The translations under genes and the position numbers were made by a program. Shown piece by piece: positions 22,336 to 32,327 of a stretch of DNA of 64,000 nt. Numbering within the stretch: the first letter of the stretch is position 1; each line of letters begins with the position of its first letter. The notes beneath the pieces are model-generated. The model was given only the letters and a program-made list of their open reading frames with translations, did not search any database and was not told the DNA's origin. The DNA comes from Diabrotica undecimpunctata (Eukaryota > Arthropoda > Insecta > Coleoptera > Chrysomelidae): positions 133,020,476-133,084,475 of the forward strand of contig NC_092806.1 in NCBI RefSeq assembly GCF_040954645.1, in the 5' to 3' direction.

Positions 22336-23013
22336 AAACAAAAATCATGGTGGTAATCAAGAACAAGATTGAGGAAGACAGTGTTTATGCTAAAGGAAAA
22401 CTTTTAGGCAGGGTGCACAGATATTAGTACTTAGGTTGCGAACTACATGAAGAATGGGATAGAAGTACGGAAATAAAACGGCGTATTGAGATAGCTAGAA
22501 GTGCTTTTAATAAGATGAAAGCAATATTATGCAATGGAAAACTCAACATCGAAATTAGAACTAGAGTATTGAGATGCTACGTGTTGTATGGAGTTGTATG
22601 GAGTTGAGGCCTGGACAATTACAGAGGCGACAGAGAAAAAACTCATTAACTTTGAAATGTGGTGTTATCGAAGAATGTGGAAAATATCTTGGACACAACA
22701 CATAACAAATGCAGAAACGCTACGAAGAATGAAAAAAGATAAAGAAATACTCAACACTATAAAGAAAAGAAAAATGAGCTACTTTGGTCACATACTAAGA
22801 AACGAGAAATACGAATTGATGCGGCTGGTCATACAAGGGAAGGTGGAAGGCGGAAGAGGACCGGGGAGAAGACGCACGTCCTGGCTGAAGATGGAAAGTG
22901 GGAAAACGTCAATAGAACTTTTCTCAGAACGGCTGCAGATAGAGTCAAATGGGCCATGATGATCGCCAATGTCCTTAGGGATGGGACACGTTAGGAAGAA
23001 GAAGAAGAAGTAA
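22336..23013 (+). pseudogene. LINE C-terminal fragment with GAA tail
   Basis: Plus strand: YLGCELHEEWDRSTEIKRRI, ARSAFNKMKAILCN, a YGVEAWTITEATEKKL motif, FEMWCYRRMWKISW, KRKMSYFGHILRNEKYEL, and GKVEGGRGPGRRRTSWLK, ending in MMIANVLRDGTR and a GAAGAAGAAGAAG tail at 22996-23010. This is the thumb-to-tail part of an insect endonuclease/RT LINE. A stop and a frameshift separate the first part from the 22588-22959 open frame. 5'-truncated. Confidence 0.78.
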
Positions 23014-23024
23014 TACATAAGCAG

Positions 23025-23225
23025 CTTTAAGGCTTTGTATAATGTGTACTATTAGCCGTAATTAGGTTTTCTTCCTGACAAAATTGTATTAGCGGATCTC
23101 CTCTATCGTTTGGTGTACTCAAATCATAATTTCTAACAACATCCTCTCTTGCCACCTCTGGCCTCTTCCCACCGTTATATTTGAATCTCCCGTAATTAAA
23201 ATAATTTTTGACAAGTAGTTCTTAC
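23025..23225 (-). pseudogene. LINE endonuclease-domain fragment
   Basis: Minus strand: LITGDSNITVGRG (the GDFN..VG motif of the AP-type endonuclease) and, after a frame change, NDRGDPLIQFCQEENLITAN (the N.RG..L..FC...L...NT motif). About 65 residues; no catalytic SDH box. Confidence 0.55.
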
Positions 23226-23439
23226 TTGTTACTTGGGTCCATGACTTAGGTAGAACTGGGATTTCTAGAAAGATATATTATATTATTATATAAATATTAA
23301 TTTTAGACTAGCTGCTAGTCTTCACCGAATAGACTATACTATCTTTGAAATGTTACGAAGAGGTATATCAAATTTTACAAAATATCATCAAAGTAAAAAA
23401 TTAAGGAAAACGAAGTACAGGGAGAAGAAAAATGTAATG

Positions 23440-23556
23440 CCAGAGAATCTAAATGGAAGAGTTTGACTGCAGCTGCAATGAACTATTTCGTGCAAAATTC
23501 AAATTACTATGATGAAAGCCAACTTCGAAATGGAGGAGCCTGAAGAAGAAGAAATA
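23440..23556 (+). pseudogene. LINE 3' terminal fragment
   Basis: Contains CSCNELFRA, then (after a shift) MMKANFEMEEP and a GAAGAAGAAG tail. This is the same C-terminal signature (NELFRAA....MMIA.L) seen at 40669-40945. Very short. Confidence 0.5.
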
Positions 23557-24030
23557 TGTTACATCCTTCACAACGGTCATTATAACTGTTTAATATTTTT
23601 CTTGAAATATTATGTCTACTCTAGTAAGCTAGTAATCAAAATGTGTGCTCAATATTTTCATTGTTATCATTTTTTGCACTGGCTTTATCAATCAATGTTT
23701 GTTTTTATTATATTTTAAACTTTTGGCAAAGTAGAACACTATTTTTAATCAGCAATTTACCGGATGTTTTGACTCTAGTGAAAAATAATCTTCAACTAAC
23801 TGTTTAAATATAGCCAACTTTTATATATTTATTTTATATTATTGATATTCGGGTGCCGTATCGTCGAATAAAATAAAGGATGTGTTTTTAATGAGGCCAG
23901 TTCTTGATTCTTTAACTAACGATATTGGTTAAAAAATCTAATATTTACTTGAAGATCTTGAAAATATGTATATGAAAAAAATATATAGATGTTAACGGAT
24001 AACCACGTATAGAGAAAAATCTGCGTTCAA
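23557..24030. other. No gene seen
   Basis: AT-rich intronic sequence. Confidence 0.5.
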
Positions 24031-24033
24031 GAG

Positions 24034-24132
24034 ACGACATAATAGATAATATGTCATAATGACGACATAATAGATAATATGTCATAATGACGACATAATA
24101 GATAATATGTCATAATAACGACATAATACATA
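24034..24132. repeat. 30-bp tandem repeat, about 3.3 copies
   Basis: The unit starts GACGACATAATAGATAATAT and ends GTCATAAT(G/A). The last copy is partial and diverged. Each unit is partly self-complementary (GACATAAT/ATTATGTC-like). Confidence 0.9.
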
Positions 24133-25350
24133 ATTAACTTAACTTAATCAGTAGACCCATTTGTACCTTTCGGTGTTGGGCCGTTTAAAATACAATTCAT
24201 TACATTACAATATTTGACAGTCTTCTGAGGTGTCCTAGCTCTTAACGAACTTTCTATATTCCTTCCTATTGGATGCCATCTGTGTTGCTTCCTGCCAAGT
24301 CTTACCCTTACTCTGCAGTATCTGAGAGATGTCACTGTTCCATTCTTTAATGGGTCTTCCTCTTCTGTTCTTCCCTATTGGTTTGGCGTCCCACACTCTT
24401 TTTACTTGTCTATTATTGTCCATCCGGGTTAGATGTCCGAACCATGAGAAATTTTTTCTCCTTGATTGACTCGAGTATCGGTTTGATTTTGAGTCTTTCT
24501 CTTATTTCTTCATTTCTGATTCTATCAGTTCTTTTTACTCCTATCGTTCTTCTGAGGTATTTCATCTCTGCTGCCTGAATTCTGCTCTGATGTCTTTTGT
24601 TTAATATCCAATTTTCTGCTCCATATGTCACTGTAGATCTATACATTGTTTTGTATATTGTCATCTTGGTCTTTGTTGATATTTCTTTGTTATTAAGGAA
24701 TCCTCTATTTAGTGCTTGGAATAGTTTTCCTGTGTTTTCCATTATGTTGTTAAGATCGTCCTCGATGTCTTCTTTGTTGTTGATTACTGTTCCTAAGTAT
24801 TTGTATGCATTTGTCTGTATTATTTTTTGTTGGTCTATCATTACTTCTATTTGATCTTCCGTCCCTTGTTTCCTTGATATTTTCATTATCTGAGTCTTCT
24901 CTTTGTTTACGTTTAAGTTGTATTTGCTTGCTTCTAGGTTCCATTTCTCTAAGTTGTATTTCAGTTTTTCTGCAGTTTCCGCAATTAATACTATGTCGTC
25001 TGCAAATATACACATCTCAGCATTTATTATTTGCATTCTGTTCCAACCGATGCAGTATTTCTTGAATGTTTTCTTACATTCTTTCACTATCTCATCTCTT
25101 ACATTTATGAATAGCACTGGGCTGAGACTTCCCCCTTGTCTAACTCATTGAGTTGTTTCAAATGGTTCTGACTGTATATTTAACATTCTTACTGTATTTG
25201 TTGTTTTTATGTATACCTATACTCTCTGTTGCTTCTATCAGTTCTTCACTTACTTGTTTCTTCTTTAGGCTTTCCAATATATCTATTCTTTTGACTGAGT
25301 CGAATGCTTTTTCCATGTCTATAAGGCTCAGATAAATTTCTTTATTTTTC

Positions 25351-25756
25351 AGAATGACGGTATTAGATTTTTGTTTTGATAAAGTGCAGCAACAACCGTT
25401 GATACGTATTTCGACCTCCTTAAGTCTCTTCAGAACGGTATAGCCACTGCTCTGAACCAAAACAAAAATCTTTCCCGTCCTAGACGTATCAACGGTTGTT
25501 GCTGCACTTTATCAAAACAAAAATCTAATACCGTCATTCTGTTTTGTTATTTACTTCGTTGGAAGTACGAGAAACTGAATTCACTACGAATTTTGACTAG
25601 GATGGACGGCTTGTGGAATGCAATTTTAGATTCCCTTGCCGAGTAATTCATCCAGCTGTTTGTTTCGCAAATTTTAGGAAACACAGTGGTTAAGATTTGA
25701 ATTCGGTTTCGCTAAGTAGAAATCGTTTGATTTCTCTTTTTGTTTTTTTTTTTTTT
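25351..25756 (-). mobile_element. 406-bp hammerhead-bearing insertion in the LINE
   Basis: TTTCTTTATTTTTC stands on both sides (25337-25350 and 25757-25770), a 14-bp target duplication. On either side the LINE protein resumes at KKNKEIYLSL. The insert has inverted arms (about 25352-25413 and 25481-25541, sharing GTTGCTGCACTTTATC), a hammerhead motif on the minus strand, then unique sequence and a T-tract. No protein is encoded. Probably a Penelope-type terminal unit or a derived non-autonomous element. Confidence 0.8.
25392..25443 (-). ncRNA. Hammerhead ribozyme motif, complete core
   Basis: Minus strand: helix I strand ACCGUU (25434-25439), CUGAAGA (25427-25433), helix II GACUU-AAGG-AGGUC, GAAA (25409-25412), the self-complementary UACGUA, then U (25402) and C at the cleavage position (25401). 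AACGGU (25395-25400) pairs perfectly with ACCGUU. Every conserved core position of a type I hammerhead is present and all three helices form. Predicted cleavage lies between 25401 and 25400. Confidence 0.82.
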
Positions 25757-28539
25757 TTTCTTTATTTTTCTTTAAGGCTTTTTCTATTACTTGTTGCATG
25801 GTGAATATATGGTCTTGTGTGTTGTGTTCTTTCCTGAATCCACTTTGTATGTCCTCTAATTTATGTTCTATTTCTTTTCTAATTTTCCTTTCTATTATGG
25901 TTTCGTATACTTTTGCTGCTACACATAGTAGTGATATACCTCTATAGTTCCTACAGTCTCTTGTGTTTCCTTTCTTGTATATAGGTATAATTACTGCATT
26001 TGTCCATTCTCTGGGTATTACTTTTCTCTTCCATATTAGGTTATATATGTATAACAATTTTTCTTTTGCTTTTACTTCTATATATTTCATGATTTCTGGT
26101 GCTACTTCATCGCTTCCTGGTGCTTTTCCAATCTTTATCTTTCTTATTGCTTCTACCAGTTCTTCTTTTTCTAGAGTTTCTGGATTTTCCGTGCTTCTCA
26201 TGGATACTCTCTTGTTGTGGCTTTCCTTCTCCATTGTATTCGCTTGATTTCCATTCAGTATCAGCTGAAAATGTTCCCTCCATCTTTCCATTATTGTCTT
26301 ATCGTCGTTTATTATTGTTCCTTCCTTGTTCATTATTTGTTTCAGTTTCGTTTCTTTGTTGCTTCTTAGGTTTTTCAGTGTTCTGTAAAATAATTTTACG
26401 TTTTCTGTGCTGTTTTTTTCCATTTTTTCCCCGAATTTTTCCCAACTTTTCTTTTCCTCTTTCTTAACTATCTCTTTAACTTTTGTTCTTTGTCTCTTAT
26501 AATTTTCAAATTTTTGTTGTGTTTTGTCTTGTATGTATTCTTTCCATAATTTCTTCTTTTCTTTTATTTTTCTTTTCACTTCATCGTTCCACCAAGATGT
26601 TCGTTTCCCTCTGTTGTTATTTCTTGTAGTTCCACATATTAGATTTAGCTGTTTTTATCATCACATTTTTAAATTTTCTCCATTCTTCTTCTATTGTTTC
26701 TGTTATTTTATGTTCATTGTCCATCTCTTTTTCTAGTCCTTCTGAGTATCTTATTTTCGTTGTTTCTTCCCTTAGTTTATAAATTTTTATTATTTCTTTG
26801 CGTTTTCTGTTTCATGTTCTCATTTCTTTTTATTTCTTTTCTTTTGCTTTTGAATGTGATTTCTAGTAGATAGTGGTCACTACCAATTTCATAACTCCTT
26901 TTTACCCTTACGTCTCTTATCCAGTTCTTCTCTATTTTTTGCACTATAGTATAGTCTATAATTGATTGTTCGTCTCTTGATTTGACTTCTCTTGTGATCT
27001 TATGTATCCTTTTATGTTGGAAGTGTGTGTTCATAATCACCAGGTTATTGTCTAGACAGAATTCGAGTAGTAATTTTCCATTTGTGTTTAGTTTTTCCTC
27101 CCCATAAGGTCCGATGACCTTGGTCCATTTTTCTGTTTCTTTCCCCACTCTACTGTTCATGTCTCCTGTGATCACAATTTTCTCTGTACAATCATTTATC
27201 ACTTCTTGTAATTTGTCCCAGAATTCATTCTTTTCGTTTTTTGTTGCGTCTTAATCTGGTCCATAGCATATGATTAGGTTTGTATTGGTTTCCTCTGTAT
27301 CCATATCTATGTCTACTCTTAGTATACATTCGTTGTAATATATCCAATTTTTTATTTTGTTGATACTCTCCTTCTTTATCATGCACGCTACTCCTGCCTG
27401 AGCTCTCTTCGTTTCTTCCACTCCACTGTATATTAGTAACATTCCGTTTTCTAATATTATAGATCCTTTTTCTTTTTTCTTTGTCTCTGTTATAGCTACT
27501 ATTTCAATGTTTTTATCTCTAATTTCTTCCCCCAGTTCTATTTCCTTCCCATTTATACCTCTCACATTCCATGATGCCATTTTCCAAATTGTTTTGTTCT
27601 TTTCTGTGTTTAAGTTGTACTTCAATTTGTTTTTAGTTCCGTTTGTGTTATTATCTTTAGATCTGCTCATGTTCCTGTTCTGTGCCTGTTTTGTTTCTCG
27701 GTCCCTCATTGTGTTTTCTTCAGCTAGTTTTTTGAACCAGTTGGATCATAATACATAATAATAATAGATAATAATATATATACATATATACAGTTATCCC
27801 TTGATAATCCGACAGGGATTATCAAGGGACAAAAGAGGTGTCGGATTACTAAAAGTGTTCGGATTACCGAAAGTGATAATATATGGCATTGTTTTGTTAG
27901 CAGTAGCCTACAATATTCTTAAATTTTATGAGTAAAATTCTACCCAGATTAATATACAAATGAAACACCCATTTCTGCTAACTAAAACATGTTTATTAAA
28001 AGAAATATGGAAGCTCATAAATTGAACGTACATACAGTGTGTAAATAATAACTTATAAACTTTATACCTACTAATAACTAAATGCCGCAACTAAGATAGA
28101 TTAATTATGGACGTATGGAAATACATACTGTTTTCACACTTTAAAGAAATCATTTTGTTTTTTCTTGTTTAGATAGTCTGTCATTGCTTATTCTTGTATC
28201 TCCTTTAACATCAAAATTTTCAAAAAAGTCATATGATCTCTACTCTCACCAACTCATCAAAGTGTTTGCAGCCAATATAACATCATCACGGCTGACGATG
28301 AAAGATTTTTCATCCTGTACTTCCTCGGTCACGTGTTCCTCATATTCTGTCATTTCTTTAATTATTTCTTCATCTGTTAAGTCAGCGTTGAGATTGTCAT
28401 CTAAAATCTACTCTTGTAAGCTTCTCTTGATTCCGATGAATTAGTCATATCGTTGCAAATTTGAAGAACAGCATCTAGTCTAACTTGCATAGGTTGGTCA
28501 TTGAATTCTTTGTTAACATCTATTGGAAGGAGTGGGTTC

Positions 28540-28738
28540 ATCCTATGTCCCTTTTACCTTCAATCTTGCCTTCTAATATTACTTGGAGCTGCTCAAATTC
28601 CCTATGGCGCATTATGTGTCCTAGATATGACGTCTTTCTAATTTTGATACTATTGACCAGATGAGGGCGTGTGTTCATTGCTCGACTTTGCCACATGTAC
28701 ATAATTGGTAGCTTCTCAAATTTAACATTTTTTAACAT
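28540..28738 (-). pseudogene. LINE C-terminal fragment
   Basis: Minus strand: NSIKIRKTSYLGHIMRHREFEQLQ and LEGKIEGKRDIG, the R...YLGHI.R...Y.LLQ.I..GKI.GKR..G block preceding the C-terminus of insect LINEs. About 60 residues, lodged inside the Tigger pseudogene. Confidence 0.7.
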
Positions 28739-29305
28739 TTAATTTCAATTTCTACAAAAAACTATTTTTCGTCTGAACTAACAAATGTCTTTATTGGAAG
28801 TTGCCGGCAGTTTAGAACGGTTTCATCAGCGTTATAAAGTTTTTCAGGAATTAGGTCTAATTCGGTGATCTTTTTGCACCGAGATCTTTTTGCACCGACT
28901 ATCTGAGATATCTTCAGATATCTCAGATTAGTCTGCACTTAACTTCTCTCCACTTATCTGCAAAAATCGTATTCCGTACCGCTTTTTAAAGTTTTCGAAA
29001 CAACTTTGACTAGCACGAAAATCAGTTTTCTTTTTAAATTCCTGATAAAAAAAACTGAGCTTTATTTTTTAAAATGTCACCTGAAATAGGAACTTGTCTG
29101 CTTCGTTGTTGCTTAAAGCAGATTTGCAGAGGTTCTTCAACATCAGAAAATTCACTATCCTATAGATTCAATAAATTTTTCGATTTTGTCTTTGTTTTTC
29201 ATATTGTCGTATACTATTGCTTGACCAATATCATAGAATCTAGATATCGCAGTCGGAGTTTCACCACACTCGCATATCTTAATAATATCCCCTTTATCTT
29301 TAAGA

Positions 29306-30990
29306 GCATATACTCAATACAAAAGAAGAAGTATTGAAAAGGTGGGTGGAACACTATAAAGAACTACTTACTATCGAAGTAGAAGATCCAAATCAACCAC
29401 CCCCAGGAGCAAACAACAATACACCATTGGAGCCTCCATCAATTCAGGAAGTACGGGATGCAATAAAACACCTAAAAAATAATAAATCTCCAGGAAGTGA
29501 TGGTATACCCGCGGAACTTATTAAATGTGGAGGTGCTACTCTGACTAATCATATATATAAAATCATACTGAGAGCCTGGAATGAGGAAAAAATCACAGAA
29601 AAGTGGTGTATTGGGATCGTTTGCCCGCTACACAAAAAGGGCGATGAATTAGAATGTAGAAACTATAGGGGAATAACCCTCCTTAATACAGCATACAAAA
29701 TATTTTCGAGTATTTTATATGGTCGCCTGAGTGAATATTCAGAGGAGCTTCTTGGCGAATATCAAAGTGGTTTTAGGCCTGATCGATCAACAACAGACCA
29801 GATCTTTGTGCTAAGGCAAATACTGGAAAAAACCAATGAATTCAATATCGACATATACCATCTTTTCATAGATTTTAAATCGGCCTATGATAGTGTCAGA
29901 AGAAATAAATCGTATGAAGCCATAGATGAATTCCACATCCCCGATAAACTGATAAGATTGGTTAAGGCTACAATGCGTAAAGTTGTTTGCAAAGTCGAAA
30001 TACAGGGCGAACAATCACAGGCATTTGAAACGCATGTTGGGCTGCGACAGGGAGATGCGCTGGCGTGTCTCCTTTTCAACATAACTTTGGAAAAGGCGGT
30101 CAGGGATGCCCAAATAGACAGCAGAGGAAACATTTTTAATAAATCATCCCAAATTTTGGCATATGCAGATGATTTTGATCTAGTTGCCCGCACAACACGC
30201 AAGCTAGAAGAAATGTATACCACCTTGTCAAACGCCTCAAAAAATATGGGCCTGCAAGTAAATGAAAATAAAACTAAGATAATGGCATCAACACCCAACA
30301 ATAGAGCCAGAAACATCGGCCACCAATTCACAGTTGATAATTCTACCTTTGAAGTGGTGGACAAATTCACATACTTAGGCTCCCTGATGACCAAGGAGAA
30401 CGTCATGACGGAAGAAATCAAGCGAAGAATAATCCCAGCAAACAAATGCTATTTTGGACTGAGTAGACATATGAGAAGCAGAAACTTAAGCCAAAAAACA
30501 AAAATAACCATATACAAAACCCTTATACAACCAGTATTGACATATGGGTCGGAGACATGGACCATTTCCAAGGCAGATGAAAATCTCCTGCTTATATTTG
30601 CACGAAGGATCCTGAGAAGAATATTTGGTGGCATCTGTGAAAATGGTGTTTGGAGAAGGAGGTACAACTACGAGATATATCACAGATATAAACATATATT
30701 TGGTGGTAAAGACGTAGTGTCCTTTATAAAAATAGGAAGACTAAGATGGGCAGGACATCTGGCAAGATCACAGCAGAACAACCCTCCTAGAAGAATCCTT
30801 ACGTCACAACCTGTGGGAAGTAGAAATAGGGGTAGACCAAAACTCAGATGGAGGGATGGTGTAGATGAGGATGGTAGACAAATAGGCGCAGCAAACTGGC
30901 AACAGTTGGCAATGGATAGAACTGACTGGCGTAATAAACTTGGGAAGGTCGAGGCTCTTTTATAGGGCTGTAGCACCAATGATGATGATG
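29306..30990 (+). mobile_element. 5'-truncated RTE-type LINE
   Basis: The 10-bp duplication ATCTTTAAGA stands at 29296-29305 and 30991-31000. The element ends in a GATGATGATGATG repeat (30980-30990) and not poly(A), as in RTE-like elements. The reading frame is already open at the truncation point. It interrupts the Tigger transposase; the transposase codons resume on the far side. Confidence 0.88.
29334..30965 (+). CDS. RTE-type reverse transcriptase, 543-codon open frame
   Basis: A single open frame, entered through the truncated 5' end (in-frame codons continue back to about 29307, and no native start is present). Order: a linker ending WVEHYKELL; NNKSPGSDGIPAELIKCGG (about residues 49-67); CPLHKKGDELECRNYRGITLLN (about 102-123); GFRPDRSTTDQIFVLRQ; LFIDFKSAYDSV (motif A); GLRQGDALACLLFNITLE (motif B); AYADDFDLV (motif C, about residue 277); YLGSLMT; and a C-terminal RLRWAGHLARSQ with a basic GRPKLRWRDGV stretch. 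The upstream endonuclease domain is missing, so it cannot retrotranspose alone (inference). The lack of stops and the perfect target duplication indicate a recent insertion. Close relative: the fragment at 47045-47324. Confidence 0.9.
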   Translation: MKRWVEHYKELLTIEVEDPNQPPPGANNNTPLEPPSIQEVRDAIKHLKNNKSPGSDGIPAELIKCGGATLTNHIYKIILRAWNEEKITEKWCIGIVCPLHKKGDELECRNYRGITLLNTAYKIFSSILYGRLSEYSEELLGEYQSGFRPDRSTTDQIFVLRQILEKTNEFNIDIYHLFIDFKSAYDSVRRNKSYEAIDEFHIPDKLIRLVKATMRKVVCKVEIQGEQSQAFETHVGLRQGDALACLLFNITLEKAVRDAQIDSRGNIFNKSSQILAYADDFDLVARTTRKLEEMYTTLSNASKNMGLQVNENKTKIMASTPNNRARNIGHQFTVDNSTFEVVDKFTYLGSLMTKENVMTEEIKRRIIPANKCYFGLSRHMRSRNLSQKTKITIYKTLIQPVLTYGSETWTISKADENLLLIFARRILRRIFGGICENGVWRRRYNYEIYHRYKHIFGGKDVVSFIKIGRLRWAGHLARSQQNNPPRRILTSQPVGSRNRGRPKLRWRDGVDEDGRQIGAANWQQLAMDRTDWRNKLGKVEALL

Positions 30991-31329
30991 ATCTTTAAGA
31001 CTCAACGTTTTGTGCTTTCCTTTTGAACTTGTAGTCGTCATTGAACTGAACTTTCTAAACGAATTAAATAAAAATTTGGCACTACGTATTACTGTATCTA
31101 AAAACCCTATCGAACTGAACTGCTCACGGACAACATACGAAATGAAGCATGAACACGGTAAGAATGAGATTCATGTCACGACAGGTTTCAATACAAGCAG
31201 ACACGGCAGCGACCTTAAAGGGAGGTGTGTCGGACTACCGAGCGTGTGGGATTGCGAAAGTATCAAGGGTGTACTGTACATATAAATGGACCGATGGTAG
31301 AGTATAGGCTTAATATCGCTCTTTTAATT

Positions 31330-31690
31330 CATTTAACGCGGTGGATCAGTCCGCATATACTCTGTGGGCTATTTCTCAAAGATAAGTATATGTTTTTGCT
31401 TTGTCTACTATCTTTTTCCACTCTCTCCGGTCCTGAATCTTTCCTCTCCAGTTTTCATCTTTGATATATCCTCTACTAGTTGGTATTTTTATCATATTTT
31501 TGGGCTTCTTCCTGGTCTGTTTAGTACTGGTTTCCAGTTTGTTATCTTCCCAATTAGTGCATTTCCTTCTATTCTTTCTATGTGTCCAAACAATCTCAGT
31601 CTTTGTGCTTAATTAAATTTTACTATGTCTTCCCCTTCAGTTATATTTCTTATTTCATGGTTCATTAGTCTTCTAATTACCTGGAGTTCA
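31330..31690 (-). pseudogene. LINE C-terminal fragment
   Basis: Minus strand: VIRRLMNHEIRNITEGEDIV, QRLRLFGHIERIEGNALIGKI and NWKPVLNRPGR, then a W.KR-type tail and QKHILIFEK. This corresponds to the R..WFGH..R......K....W.P...R.RGRP motif of insect LINEs. Several stops. It begins just outside the Tigger right end. Confidence 0.65.
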
Positions 31691-32084
31691 CGGGTGAACC
31701 CTGGCAAACCTGAGCAACTTTACCGGAGATTGGGTGATTGGGTGGAAGGTAGTGTCAGGGCCGACGAGAACGGGAGAAATGGTCCCTTAAAAAAATGGAG
31801 CTTGCATAAAATGCCAAAGACATCCATAGGGAAGTAAAGTTCAAAATATATTAAACTACCATACGACCAACATCAACATATGGCCAAGAAACATAGAACA
31901 TGACACAAAAAAACAATAAACCATGTTAATGCTTTTGAAAGAAAGTTATTGAGATGAATATTGGTACCCATCTAAACAATGGTACCCATGTTGGTTCAAC
32001 CACAAGCCATATCAATATTACAAAGAATCGTCTAAAGCAAATTATGTAAAATTTCAAAGATTGCATATATTGCAGATAGAACAG
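31691..32084. other. No gene seen
   Basis: Mixed GC/AT sequence including a short GC-richer block (31680-31800) of the kind found in LINE untranslated ends. Nothing codes recognisably. Confidence 0.4.
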
Positions 32085-32245
32085 TATAATATGGTTGAAC
32101 GTCGGCCAGTAGAAAAACCAAGGAAGCGGTGGATGCTAAAGAGATAATAAGGATGGATAACTGGAGGAGAGTAGCCAAGGAAAGGGATGCTTAAAGGCGG
32201 ATGCCGGGCGAGGACAGGGCCTGCCGTGGGTTGTAGCGCCATAGG
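32085..32245 (+). pseudogene. LINE 3' end fragment
   Basis: Plus strand: RPVEKPRKRWMLKR, GWITGGE and a closing GCSAIGE, resembling the PRKRW.D......DW...A.DR..WR tail of insect LINEs with TGTAGCGCCATAGGAGA just downstream. Short and decayed. Confidence 0.5.
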
Positions 32246-32327
32246 AGAGAAATTATATTAAATAGATGATTATAGTATTGTATAGTAAACTGAATAATTA
32301 CTATATTTAAAATGTCATTAATAAAAT

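Larger units (their letters stand above)
24139..27725 (-). pseudogene. Long LINE (endonuclease + reverse transcriptase), interrupted
   Basis: Minus strand, nearly full length. The AP-type endonuclease begins at MASWNVRG (about 27583), with ITETKK, GDMNSRVG (about 27165) and SDHYLLEI (about 26880). The RT follows with APGSDEVAPEIMKYI (about 26120), NYRGISLL (25935), SGFRKEHNTQDHIF, LIDMEKAFDSV (motif A, 25312) and IFADDIVLI (motif C, about 25010). Then come YLGT, YGAENWILNKRHQSRI and RRGRPIKEWNSDI near 24350. Breaks: a stop at 27250, a frame break at 26777, a 406-bp insertion at 25351-25756, a damaged motif B near 25140, and a frame change near 24415. The catalytic FADD is intact. Such proteins copy RNA at a nicked target; here the frame cannot be read through. 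Confidence 0.88.
28170..31041 (-). pseudogene. Tigger/jerky-like transposase pseudogene, split by insertions
   Basis: Minus strand. It starts MTTTSSKGKHKTLSLK at 31041, is interrupted by the RTE, and resumes below 29305 with DKGDIIKICECGETPTAISRF, a CENP-B-type helix-turn-helix. Next come QICFKQQRSRQVPISGDIL and DFRASQSC.ENFKKRYGIR (the second DNA-binding domain), then YNADETVLNCRQLP (first catalytic Asp, near 28830). The LINE piece at 28540-28738 replaces the rest of the catalytic core. The acidic tail (LNADLTDEEIIKEMTEYEEH, near 28370) survives. Several stops are present and the later catalytic residues were not found. The family nicks and joins DNA at TA; this copy is dead. Confidence 0.8.
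27791..31276 (-). mobile_element. Tigger/pogo element with nested LINE insertions
   Basis: Inverted ends CAGTTATCCCTTGATA at 27791 and, on the other strand, CAGTACACCCTTGATA from 31276 back, each preceded outside by TA (27789-27790, 31277-31278). CAGT...CCCTTGATAA ends with a TA duplication are typical of Tigger/pogo. The transposase relic is on the minus strand. A 1685-bp RTE (29306-30990) and a short LINE piece (28540-28738) lie within it. Confidence 0.82.

Noticed and set aside
24034..24132. Evenly repeated 30-bp unit resembling a CRISPR array
   Set aside because: Units are contiguous with no unique spacers, the surrounding DNA is eukaryotic, and no cas-like frames exist. It is a simple tandem repeat.
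26524..26736. Several plus-strand frames of 60-120 codons between 24.4 and 27.7 kb
   Set aside because: They are shadows of the minus-strand LINE; their Phe/Ser/Leu-rich composition is the complement of Lys/Glu-rich coding sequence.
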